A DNA stretch of 18,946 nucleotides from CAYLLN01 sp036496265 (GTDB lineage: Bacteria; Planctomycetota; Planctomycetia; Pirellulales; Pirellulaceae), in assembly GCA_036496265.1 (NCBI GenBank), contig DASXLL010000300.1:1-18946 (forward strand), written 5' to 3'. Positions 6,311 through 13,979 of this stretch are shown here, one piece after another. Made by a program: the position numbers and the translations under genes. How positions within the stretch are numbered: the stretch's first letter is position 1; each line of letters begins with the position of its first letter. The notes below the pieces were generated by a model. It worked only from the letters and a program-made list of their open reading frames with translations. It was not told the origin of the DNA and did not search any database.

Positions 6311-8788
6311 TCAGTGATTGAACAAGAACTCCCGGCTCGTCAGCACGCTCCAGTACAAGTCCTCAATCACCTGCCGGCGGTCATTCTCGCTTGCCGCCGT
6401 TAATTCGCCGACGAGCGACTCGCGTTCCTCGTTGGTTGGCATTCGCGACAGCGCCGCCAAATACAACTCCTCGACAATTCGATGGTTGTCCGTTTCGCCC
6501 ATCGCTCGCTCTGCGGCGCTGCCTTTCGCGGCGAGCTTTTTATTGACCGTCTCGCCGTTATAGAGGTGCAGGACCTGCGTCATGCTTGGCTCGCTCGACC
6601 GCTCGCATTCGCAAGTGATCAGGCGGTCCGGTTTGCCGAACGCTTCGAGAAAGTACGAATCGACATACGAATCGGGCAGCCGAATCGCCCGTTTGATTGT
6701 CGGAATCGCCGCTCCCGGCTTCCGGCTGTCAGGCGATGCCGCTTTGAAATCCGTCGGCACAGCCGTAACTTGCGCGATTGCGTCGAGAAGCACTTCCGCC
6801 TTGAGCCGGCGGGGATAATACCGCGAATAAAACCGTTCATCCGTTTTGTTCTCGACCAGTGGCTCGCTGGCCCGCTGATATGTTTCCGACTGCAAGATGG
6901 TCCGCATCAACTCCTTCAAATCATATTTGTGCTCGACCAGGTGTTTTGAAGCCGCATCGAGCAATTCGTCGTTGCTCGCCGGATTTGTCAGCCGCAGATC
7001 ATCGACCGATTCGACTAAGCCGACCCCAAAAAAATTGGCCCAGACGCGATTGACGATAGCCCGCGTGAAATACGGGTTGTCCCGACTCGTCAGCCATTTT
7101 GCGACTGCGATTCGCCGGTCCTCTGTTGCGTCAAACGCAACCGGCTCGCCATCCAGCGGGCACGGCTGCTGCGGCGCGCCGCGGCTCGGCTGAATCAACT
7201 CGCCCTGGGTATCGGTATAGACAATCCGCAGACCGTCGCCCTGATTGAAATTTCCACCCCAGCCTTTGGCTCGCACCCGCGAAAACAGATTCGCGAAGGC
7301 GTAATACTGATCGTTGGTCCATTTTTCCAGCGGATGGTTATGGCACTTCGCGCAGTTGATCGACAAACCCATGAACGCCTGCGCGACGGTCTCGGCCATA
7401 TCCTCGGGATCTTGGTGCAGCGCGTAGAAATTTGCCGCGCCGTTGTCGTAGGTGCTTCCAGTCGCTGTCACGATCTCGCGCACAAACTGGTCCCACGGCT
7501 TATTTGCCGCAACGGCCTCATGGACCCACTTGTAATACGATTCGAGCGCCTTCGGCCGCAGCCGCTGGCCGGAAATGAGCAGCAAATCGGCCCACTTATA
7601 CGTCCAGTAATCGATAAACTCCGGCCGCGTCAGCAGCGAATCGATCAATTTATCGCGCTTGTCGGCCGAGCCATCCGCCAAAAACTGCCGAGACTCTTCC
7701 GCCGTCGGCAGTGTCCCAATCGCGTCCAAAAACGCCCGCCGCAAGAACGTCGCATCATCGCAGCGCCCGGAGGGCGGCACTTTGAGCGCCGCGAGCTTCT
7801 CGATCACCAGTTCATCCAGAAAATTCCGTCGGGACGCTTTGGCAAATGTCTCCGTAGCCGCGGCATTCGTGTAAGGGACTGTCACATACGCCATCACGTT
7901 GTGATTCAGATACCAAACTTTGATGGCCCCCTCTCCTGCCCCGCTGATCGTCGCCTTTCCACGTTCATCGACGCTCGCCACCGCGCTATTCACACTCGTA
8001 TATTTGGCCCATCGCGTCGCATCCTCGACATGCCCATCACTGAAATGCGCCAGCACGACCAACTGCTGCGTCGCTTTCACGGTCTGCCGCGAGTATTGTG
8101 GCAAAACTTCCAGCCGCTCGATCTGCGGATCATCGGAGCGCGGTCCGGGAGCGCCGTTGGCGATCCATTCGGCCAACACGCGATATTCCGGCGATCCCGG
8201 CTCCAGCCGCACGCCGCCCTTGTGCGGCAAAAGACCCGTCGGCTTCGTCAAAATCAAGCTCCGCCCCGGATCGCTCGGCACGATCCGCCGTCCCACCGCC
8301 TGCCGCGTCAAATAGGTGTAGTCCGCATCGACGTCGAAACCAAATAGTGTCAGCCGAAATCCCTTCTGCCCCGCCCGCGCCCCATGACACGACCCAGCGT
8401 TGCAACCCTGCTTCGAGAGCACCGATTCGACGTGATTGCGAAAACTCCAGGCGAACGGCTGATCCATACCGCTCACAGTCACTTCCGCTGTGGCTGTCGA
8501 ATCATCAATCTTCGCCGTAATTTTCGCTTTCCCGTTCGCAACAGGAATTATCTGACTAGCTTCGATCCGTGCAACGTGCTCGTCACTCGAAGCGAACGAT
8601 ACGCCTTGGACAGCTTGACCGCCCACTTCCTCTTTTTTTTGCCACTGGGCGATGATTGTTTGCCGTGACTCTTTAGAATTCAGGCTAACTTCATGCGGGA
8701 AAATAGTCAGTTGCTTGTCTGCGGCCTGCGCCGAAACAATGAACAAACCAAACACGACAAAAGCTATGATTCCTGCAAGCCAACGCAT
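6311..8788 (-). CDS. DUF1549/DUF1553 (PSCyt2/PSD1) exported cytochrome-like protein with Ig-like domains (825 aa)
   Basis: The N-terminus MRWLAGIIAFVVFGLFIVSA is a Sec signal peptide. Approximate domains: a bacterial Ig-like (Big_2) domain at 26-106; a cytochrome-c-like segment with C129-NAGS-C134-H135 at 112-216; a second Ig-like domain at 224-304; DUF1549 at about 320-505 with the haem-type motif C479-A-K-C-H483; DUF1553 at about 560-815, ending REFLFNH as is typical. These planctomycete proteins are thought to be extracytoplasmic haem-binding or oxidoreductase proteins and are usually paired with a DUF1501 protein; the substrate is unknown. Length is normal for an Ig-containing member. Starts at 8788, 8794 (ATG) or 8800 (TTG) are possible; 8788 has GAG about 7 bases upstream. 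The partner DUF1501 gene lies beyond an inserted toxin-antitoxin pair. Confidence 0.92.
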   Translation of the reverse strand: MRWLAGIIAFVVFGLFIVSAQAADKQLTIFPHEVSLNSKESRQTIIAQWQKKEEVGGQAVQGVSFASSDEHVARIEASQIIPVANGKAKITAKIDDSTATAEVTVSGMDQPFAWSFRNHVESVLSKQGCNAGSCHGARAGQKGFRLTLFGFDVDADYTYLTRQAVGRRIVPSDPGRSLILTKPTGLLPHKGGVRLEPGSPEYRVLAEWIANGAPGPRSDDPQIERLEVLPQYSRQTVKATQQLVVLAHFSDGHVEDATRWAKYTSVNSAVASVDERGKATISGAGEGAIKVWYLNHNVMAYVTVPYTNAAATETFAKASRRNFLDELVIEKLAALKVPPSGRCDDATFLRRAFLDAIGTLPTAEESRQFLADGSADKRDKLIDSLLTRPEFIDYWTYKWADLLLISGQRLRPKALESYYKWVHEAVAANKPWDQFVREIVTATGSTYDNGAANFYALHQDPEDMAETVAQAFMGLSINCAKCHNHPLEKWTNDQYYAFANLFSRVRAKGWGGNFNQGDGLRIVYTDTQGELIQPSRGAPQQPCPLDGEPVAFDATEDRRIAVAKWLTSRDNPYFTRAIVNRVWANFFGVGLVESVDDLRLTNPASNDELLDAASKHLVEHKYDLKELMRTILQSETYQRASEPLVENKTDERFYSRYYPRRLKAEVLLDAIAQVTAVPTDFKAASPDSRKPGAAIPTIKRAIRLPDSYVDSYFLEAFGKPDRLITCECERSSEPSMTQVLHLYNGETVNKKLAAKGSAAERAMGETDNHRIVEELYLAALSRMPTNEERESLVGELTAASENDRRQVIEDLYWSVLTSREFLFNH

Positions 8789-8805
8789 AATCATTCTCAA
8801 TCAAT

Positions 8806-9078
8806 TTACTCTTGGTCAGTCAAATAACCGATCATCCACACCTTTAAAACGATAACCTGCATCGCATCTTCAAACACGGCATAATCAACGGCTAACGGTT
8901 CGATGATCAAAGTCCTTTCGTTGCCTTGCACGACTGCCTCTGGTCGATAGGGGTCATCCGCCAACAAGGAGTCGATCTTGATTGCCGTATTGAGGATTCC
9001 GAGTTTATCAGCTGTCAGCGTCCATATTCGCTCAAAACTGATCTCAGCCGCGGTGATCCAGTCAACGCGATACTTCAT
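8806..9078 (-). CDS. RelE/ParE-family toxin-like protein (90 aa)
   Basis: The protein opens MKYRVDWITAAEISFERIWT, the 'Y.V.W...A...L..IW' pattern of plasmid-stabilisation/RelE-ParE-like proteins. A helix with 'IDSLLADDPYRPEAV' follows, then beta strands 'ERTLIIEPLAVDYAV' and 'MQVIVLKVWMIG', which match the C-terminal sheet of the fold. It likely acts as an mRNA- or replication-directed toxin neutralised by the preceding gene, though no catalytic residue can be named safely. Its ATG overlaps the antitoxin stop by 4 bases (ATGA), showing translational coupling. Its TAA is only 17 bases before the chosen start of the DUF1549/DUF1553 gene. The family call is by pattern and context. Confidence 0.72.
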   Translation of the reverse strand: MKYRVDWITAAEISFERIWTLTADKLGILNTAIKIDSLLADDPYRPEAVVQGNERTLIIEPLAVDYAVFEDAMQVIVLKVWMIGYLTDQE

Positions 9079-9338
9079 TGGAATTCGTCAGGATATTTTT
9101 TTTTCAGCTCATCCAAGAATTCGGATAATGGCCGGGCAGTCGGCCCTTCGTCGCGAATGAGTCGCTCGCGTTCTTCAGGTGTAAGTGGTGATCTGAAGCC
9201 TTTGTAAATGACTGGTGCTGCTGACTTGGGCACAAAATAGCCCAGCACTTGCCCAGTCGGGTCGCAGATTTCCGACCGATTGGAAATCGCGTGCAGTGCA
9301 GCGATTATGCGGTCGTCGTCAACTACTACTCGCGTCAT
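9075..9338 (-). CDS. Antitoxin-like protein paired with the RelE/ParE-type toxin (87 aa)
   Basis: The protein starts MTRVVVDDDRIIAALHAISN and continues R-S-E-I-C-D-P-T-G-Q-V-L-G-Y-F-V-P, then SPLTPEERERLIRDEGPTAR and a closing 'PLSEFLDELKKK'. A beta-hairpin with 'D..G.VLG.F.P' followed by an acidic helical tail is characteristic of a family of short antitoxin-like proteins common in planctomycetes and cyanobacteria. The N-terminal strand-hairpin region would bind DNA or dimerise and the C-terminal helices would mask the toxin. AGAGG lies 6 bases before the ATG. It overlaps the toxin by 4 bases and begins 33 bp after the DUF1501 stop, so it may be transcribed with that gene as well as from its own promoter. 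Confidence 0.72.
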   Translation of the reverse strand: MTRVVVDDDRIIAALHAISNRSEICDPTGQVLGYFVPKSAAPVIYKGFRSPLTPEERERLIRDEGPTARPLSEFLDELKKKYPDEFQ

Positions 9339-9371
9339 TTCGAGCCTCTTTGCTTCCTGCCAATTATCGCT

Positions 9372-10745
9372 TCAGAACAATTCTTTGATTTCCTGCTTCC
9401 CAAAATCCACCAGCGGAAACGGTCGTCCGGCCGGTCCGGGCAGCGCGGTGTCGAACTGGAAGCCGAGGCTTTTGTAGATCGTGGCCACGACTTGCGGGGG
9501 CTCGACGGCGTTTTCGGCCGGATAGGCGCCGATGGCGTCGCTCTTACCGATCGCGCGGCCGCCCTGAATGCCGCCGCCGGCGAAATAGGTCGTAAAGCAC
9601 TGCGGCCAGTGATCGCGGCCGCCGGCCGGATTGATCCGCGGCGTGCGGCCGAACTCTGCGAGGCAACACACGAGCGTCTTATCGAGCATTCCGCGCTGGC
9701 TCAAGTCTTCGATTAGCGCGCCATAGGCCTGGTCATACATCGGCGCGACGATGTCCTTCATTCCTTCGATACTCGTGAAGGGCTTACTGCCGTGAATGTC
9801 CCAGGTGATCTCGTTGAACACGGTCAAAAACGCATTCACGGTCACAAAACGCACCCCGGCCTCGATCAAACGCCGAGCGAGCAAGCAGCACTGGCCAAAG
9901 CGGTTCATGCCATACTTTTCGCGGACGGACTTCGGCTCTTTGGCCAAATCAAAGGCCGAGCGGGCCTGCGGACTGGTCATCATCCGCCAGGCGGATTCAA
10001 AATTCGCGTCCATGAGCTTCGCGCTGGGGCTCGCCTCGAACTGAGCCACTTTGTCATCGACGATTTGCCTCAGCCGTCGCCGCCGCTCCAGCCGCACATC
10101 ACCGAACTCTTTGGGCGGCAACAGATCGGGCACCTTAAAATCGGCCACGCTCGGATCAGTGTTCAGCGCGAACGGGTCGTACGCCTTTCCCAAGAACCCT
10201 GCGTCCTGACCATGCGGCAAGTTGCCGCCGGTCGGCCCCATCGGCTCTGGCAAAATCACATGCGGCGGCAAATCGGTCTTCGGACCCCGCAAATACGCCA
10301 ATGCGCAACCCACATGCGGCGTATTCACGCCACCGGTGAAGAGACGCCCCGTCTGTAGCATCTGGTGCCCCGTGTCGTGTACCGCCGCCGCATTGTGATA
10401 ACAGCTCCGCACGACCGAGAACTTATCGGCCACCTCCGCATGCCGCGGCAGAATCTCGGTGATTTGAAAATCGCCCCGTGTCGAAATCGGCTTGAACGGC
10501 CCGCGAATTTCCGCCGCCGCCTCGGGCTTCGGATCGAACGTATCCATTTGGCTTGGCGCGCCCAAATTGAAAATCATGATCACCGAGCGATCGTCGTATT
10601 CCTTATTAACCAGCCCCTTTTCCTCCGCCGCCGCCATCTGCGGCAGCGACAGCCCAATCGCCGACAGCGCTCCCACCTCCAAAAAATCCCGCCGCGTCAT
10701 CCCGTCGCACGTCTGCGCCGTCCCGCGATCCGTAAGTCTCAACAT
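9372..10745 (-). CDS. DUF1501 protein with twin-arginine signal (457 aa)
   Basis: Residues 16-40 carry a TAT signal: T-R18-R19-D-F-L followed by a hydrophobic stretch and A-A-A-E-E, so the protein is exported folded. The rest matches DUF1501 (PF07394), a family related to the alkaline-phosphatase/sulfatase fold: 'VIMIFNLGAPSQMDTFDPKP' near 55-75, 'HDTGHQMLQTGRLF' near 125, and 'AEFGRTPRINPAGGRDHWPQ' at 363-382 with its conserved His and Asp. Function is not established; the family nearly always sits beside DUF1549/DUF1553 proteins and is probably their partner. AGGGA lies 8 bases before the ATG. Here the partner gene is separated by a toxin-antitoxin pair. A nested inverted repeat sits just upstream. 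Confidence 0.92.
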   Translation of the reverse strand: MLRLTDRGTAQTCDGMTRRDFLEVGALSAIGLSLPQMAAAEEKGLVNKEYDDRSVIMIFNLGAPSQMDTFDPKPEAAAEIRGPFKPISTRGDFQITEILPRHAEVADKFSVVRSCYHNAAAVHDTGHQMLQTGRLFTGGVNTPHVGCALAYLRGPKTDLPPHVILPEPMGPTGGNLPHGQDAGFLGKAYDPFALNTDPSVADFKVPDLLPPKEFGDVRLERRRRLRQIVDDKVAQFEASPSAKLMDANFESAWRMMTSPQARSAFDLAKEPKSVREKYGMNRFGQCCLLARRLIEAGVRFVTVNAFLTVFNEITWDIHGSKPFTSIEGMKDIVAPMYDQAYGALIEDLSQRGMLDKTLVCCLAEFGRTPRINPAGGRDHWPQCFTTYFAGGGIQGGRAIGKSDAIGAYPAENAVEPPQVVATIYKSLGFQFDTALPGPAGRPFPLVDFGKQEIKELF

Positions 10746-10758
10746 TGGAATCGTCCCT

Positions 10759-10822
10759 AATGACTTACTATTCCCTCAGCCGGGACCAAACTTGGTCCCG
10801 GAAGCGCCGCCAATAAGTCATT
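10759..10822. repeat. Nested inverted repeat, 64 bp
   Basis: An inner hairpin has 10-bp perfect arms, CCGGGACCAA (10780-10789) and TTGGTCCCGG (10792-10801), around a 2-base loop. Outer arms AATGACTTA (10759-10767) and TAAGTCATT (10814-10822) are also perfectly complementary over 9 bp. The element ends 14 bases before the DUF1501 ATG, so it must lie in that gene's leader or promoter. No T-run follows, so it is not a plain terminator. It could be an mRNA structure controlling translation, an operator, or a small non-autonomous repeat with terminal inverted repeats. Confidence 0.65.
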
Positions 10823-10915
10823 TTCGTGGCCAGGAGCTACAGCCTCAAAACTAGCCGCAAACCGCTGAAAAATCAACGACGAGCAATCGACTTATGCGCG
10901 GCGACCACAGATCGC

Positions 10916-11320
10916 TCATCGCACGGCCGCGAGGCCATAAATCACGGCTTGATAGACAAAGACGGCCGTCAATCCGTTGTATCCCAACGACAAGAACGCA
11001 TTTTTCAAATACGGCTTTGCATCGAAGACGAAAAACTGCACGACCAGCCGCGCTGCCCAAAATATCGCGACGAATGAACATATTCCGCGCGCTAACGCCG
11101 ACCCTGAAGCCAATTCACGGGGCATCGCCACCGACAGAACGCCAAATCCCACGATCACCAGCACGATAAACGCTCCATGCACCCAAATGAGTTGCCGCGA
11201 TAGCGGCGCGAGCTTTCCGAGTTCAACTTTCCAGTCGAGCACCCGCGGCACCATCGCACTGGCAATCAGAATTCCAAAGTGCAGTAGGCCGCCAATCAGA
11301 ATCAGTAGTGCCAGATTCAT
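10916..11320 (-). CDS. Small integral membrane protein with about four TM segments (134 aa)
   Basis: Four hydrophobic segments are visible at roughly 4-23 (LALLILIGGLLHFGILIASA), 45-66 (WVHGAFIVLVIVGFGVLSVA), 80-100 (CSFVAIFWAARLVVQFFVF) and 110-132 (LSLGYNGLTAVFVYQAVIYG). No signal peptide and no known catalytic motif are seen, and I cannot name the family. Its ATG overlaps the stop of the acyltransferase gene by 4 bases, so the two are translationally coupled and probably form a complex or act on the same lipid in the cytoplasmic membrane. An AGGA lies 9 bases upstream of the ATG. Confidence 0.75.
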   Translation of the reverse strand: MNLALLILIGGLLHFGILIASAMVPRVLDWKVELGKLAPLSRQLIWVHGAFIVLVIVGFGVLSVAMPRELASGSALARGICSFVAIFWAARLVVQFFVFDAKPYLKNAFLSLGYNGLTAVFVYQAVIYGLAAVR

Positions 11321-12240
11321 AGTCCGGAGTCCTGCATGGCCCGCACCATCGGCACGACAACGTGCTCAATGAATGGTCCGTGAAACAGCAAGCCGGCCGG
11401 CCCCACGACGACAGCGAGCGCAAATAACCAGCCGATCAAGCCGCGCCCCAGTCCGATTCGTCGGCCGAAGCGGCTTCGCTCAATGAACATCGCCGCCGGT
11501 TGAATCAAGAAATACAGTGTCGGCCATCCCCAACCGCCGCGGCCGGTAAATGAAATCACGCAATCATGAATGACGCCGGACGCAAAGAACGTAGCGGCAG
11601 TGGCCCATTTGAGGCCGACCATTGGCGCCAGGGGCCGGAAGACGAATCCATGCATCACATCGCGAAACGCCAGATTCCACCGCTTTCCCCAAAACTCGCT
11701 CACCGACCGCGCCAACAGCGGCTTATGCATGATGTGCTGGGCGTTCACGCCGAACGACCGCCAAACCAGCGACAATAAATGCGACACACCAAAATGCAGA
11801 ATCGACACTATTCCTGTCATCGCCACCCAGCCCGCCAGGAGCGGATGCGAATCGATCAGTTGTGGTGCATCGCCGATCAATAACCAAAAACCGATCATCA
11901 GCTGCGCTAGCGACCACACCCACTCACTCCACCGTGGCGGTTCAATCGGTGCTGTGTTTGCAAAAAACTGTTCGGCATCCATTCCGGTCCACGAGAACAG
12001 ATATCCAAGCGACTTTCCCCAATTTGCCGTTCTAGCCGTCTTCGAGATTGCAAATGTCAGCCACTTAAAGCCCGCATAGATGGCCACAGCCATGAGCCAC
12101 ATTCGCCCCCACCCGGGCCAACCGACCGACAACCACACCGCAGCCGCCGGTAGCACAACGACGGGCAACCCCGCCATCAGCCGCCAGCCACCGCGCGATC
12201 CCCGAGTTCGTATCAGCGTTCCCACGGCCAGTTCTCCCAC
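11317..12240 (-). CDS. MBOAT/wax-synthase-like membrane acyltransferase (307 aa)
   Basis: A polytopic membrane protein with about seven to eight hydrophobic segments. Two signatures of wax-synthase-type membrane-bound O-acyltransferases are visible: S-E-F-W-G-K-R-W-N at 181-189, followed by a basic/aromatic 'F.PL' stretch, and the catalytic-type His in S-G-V-I-H225-D-C. The family transfers an acyl chain from acyl-CoA or acyl carrier to a hydroxyl, for example long-chain alcohols in plant wax synthases. The acceptor here is unknown. At 307 residues it is of normal length for the short wax-synthase branch. The start is uncertain: the GTG at 12240 and an ATG at 12177 both lack a clear ribosome site. 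It is coupled to the 4-TM gene by a 4-base overlap. Confidence 0.82.
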   Translation of the reverse strand: MGELAVGTLIRTRGSRGGWRLMAGLPVVVLPAAAVWLSVGWPGWGRMWLMAVAIYAGFKWLTFAISKTARTANWGKSLGYLFSWTGMDAEQFFANTAPIEPPRWSEWVWSLAQLMIGFWLLIGDAPQLIDSHPLLAGWVAMTGIVSILHFGVSHLLSLVWRSFGVNAQHIMHKPLLARSVSEFWGKRWNLAFRDVMHGFVFRPLAPMVGLKWATAATFFASGVIHDCVISFTGRGGWGWPTLYFLIQPAAMFIERSRFGRRIGLGRGLIGWLFALAVVVGPAGLLFHGPFIEHVVVPMVRAMQDSGL

Positions 12241-12324
12241 CTAGAGAACCGCAATTCCAATGCCTTAGATAACTTGAGAATGCTGGGAAGCTGATCTGAT
12301 CGGTAGATCGGGTGCTCAGCGGCG

Positions 12325-13971
12325 TTAGTTGCCGACGCAAATCAGCCCCGTTGTGGAGCGGAAATACAGCCGTCCTCCAACAACTGCTGGTGTCGCATAA
12401 ATCGTCTCGTTCAAGGCGTTTTCGCCGACAAGATCGAATTGTGGGCCGCTTTTCAGGACATACGTCGTCCCTTCCTCACTCGTCAGCAGGAGCTTGTCGC
12501 CGACTAGCAGCGGTGACGACGAAAACCGCCCCCGTAGCCGCTTCTGCCACAGCGTCTCGCCCGTCGCCGCATTGAGGCACATCGCAACTCCGGTGTCGCT
12601 CACCAAATACAGCCGACCGCCGTAGTATGCGGGCGACGTAACATGCGGACCGCCGTGTTCCAGTCGCCACACGACCTCCGGCTGCCGAACCGCCGAGCCG
12701 CCGCCACCGGGCCGCATCGCAAAAATCGGCCCATTGCGCCCAGACGCCGAAAACAGCAAGCCGCCGCCGGTCGCGAGCATCGGAATCGACTCGATCGACG
12801 TGCCGGCTTGCTTCCAAAGCTCTTCGCCCGTTCGAGGATCGTAGCTCACGATCTCGTTGGAGCCGTTGAAAATCAATTCGTCGCGCCCGCCGATCTTGAG
12901 CACGACCGGATTCGACCACCCCATCGCATTGGGCCGCTCGCGCTCCCAAACTTTCGTCCCCGTCGTTTTGTCGAACGCCGCACACAGCGATCGGCCTTTG
13001 TTCTGATCCTGAATCAAGATCACGAGCTGCTTGTCGAGGATCGGCGCGGATGCCGGCCCGTGCGTCGTCGGAAACGTGCCCAGATCGACATGCCACAGCT
13101 GCTTGCCATCCATGTCGCAGCAGATCAGTCCGGCGTTGCCGAGGAAGACGATGACTCGTTCGCCATCGGTGACGGGTGTTGAGGATGCCAGCGTGTTTTT
13201 CCAATACAAGACCTCGTGGACGTCGGTTCGCGGCGCGGCGTGCTGCCACAACAGTTCGCCGTTCGTTGAATAACACAAGAGCAGCCGATCCGGAGCTTCG
13301 TCCTTCGCCAAGAGGGGCGCATCATCCGGCCGCGGTTGACTTTCCGCGGTAACAAACAAACGCTTGTCCCAAACGACGGCTGAACTATTGCCGCGGCCCG
13401 GCAGCTTCTTCCGCCAGGCGATGTTTTCCGAATCGCTCCACTTCAGAGGAATGTTCGTGTCGAAAACGATCCCCTGCCCCGTCGGCCCGCGAAAACAGGG
13501 CCACTGCTTTTCTGCTCCGGGACATGGCATGACAAACTCGATTGACGTTTCTACTTCCGCTCGTCGTGCAGCCGACTTTGCGCCGCTTTCCAGCGCCCGC
13601 ACCAATACCGCCTCGTCCGCAAACGGCATCTTCGCCTTCCTGAGCTCGCAGGCCGAACGAATCATCGCGAGAAATTGTGTCGCGATTTCCTTTCGCCGTT
13701 CATACGCCGCCTTTAAATCCGGCTGACGCTCCACCTTCTCAACGCCGCCGTGTTCCCTCGCAAATAGCAGATAATTATCCGGCGTCGCTACCCGCTGCCA
13801 CTCCGCGGCCAAATCCGTGTGAATCATCGTTTTCAGCACGGCCGCATAGTCGGGGCTGCCTAAATCGCGCTCCAACTCCTGGAGCTGCAAGCTCAGCGGG
13901 AAATCCTCACCGACTGCCGTTACAGCGAAGACAAAAAACAGCAAGCTACCCGTTACCGAAATCCGAAACAT
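12325..13971 (-). CDS. Exported PQQ-like beta-propeller protein (548 aa)
   Basis: The N-terminus MFRISVTGSLLFFVFAVTAV is a signal peptide. Residues 22-145 form a helical, charged region of unknown type. From 'QWPCFRGPTGQG' (156-167) onward comes a repeat region typical of planctomycete PQQ-binding-like propellers, with recurring W/Y-containing blades such as 'LLCYSTNGELLWQHA', 'LICCDMDGKQLWHVDLG', 'CAAFDKTTGTKVWERE', 'IVSYDPRTGEELWKQ' and 'AMCLNAATGETLWQKRL'. These propellers are related to quinoprotein dehydrogenases and BamB; many lack PQQ ligands and may be scaffolds, so enzymatic activity is not claimed. The ATG at 13971 has AGGAG 5 bases upstream, overlapping the region just after the oxidoreductase stop (8-bp gap), so the two genes form an operon. 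Confidence 0.88.
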   Translation of the reverse strand: MFRISVTGSLLFFVFAVTAVGEDFPLSLQLQELERDLGSPDYAAVLKTMIHTDLAAEWQRVATPDNYLLFAREHGGVEKVERQPDLKAAYERRKEIATQFLAMIRSACELRKAKMPFADEAVLVRALESGAKSAARRAEVETSIEFVMPCPGAEKQWPCFRGPTGQGIVFDTNIPLKWSDSENIAWRKKLPGRGNSSAVVWDKRLFVTAESQPRPDDAPLLAKDEAPDRLLLCYSTNGELLWQHAAPRTDVHEVLYWKNTLASSTPVTDGERVIVFLGNAGLICCDMDGKQLWHVDLGTFPTTHGPASAPILDKQLVILIQDQNKGRSLCAAFDKTTGTKVWERERPNAMGWSNPVVLKIGGRDELIFNGSNEIVSYDPRTGEELWKQAGTSIESIPMLATGGGLLFSASGRNGPIFAMRPGGGGSAVRQPEVVWRLEHGGPHVTSPAYYGGRLYLVSDTGVAMCLNAATGETLWQKRLRGRFSSSPLLVGDKLLLTSEEGTTYVLKSGPQFDLVGENALNETIYATPAVVGGRLYFRSTTGLICVGN

Positions 13972-13979
13972 ACTCACTC

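Noticed and set aside
7334..8347. 337-residue plus-strand open frame
   Set aside because: It is the shadow of the DUF1549/DUF1553 gene, with an Arg/His/Pro-rich composition typical of antisense frames and no domain.
12241..12324. Possible terminator or regulatory hairpin between the PQQ-like and acyltransferase genes
   Set aside because: Only short GATC-containing repeats and a 5-bp GCTGA/TCAGC pairing are visible, with no T-run; this is too weak to call.
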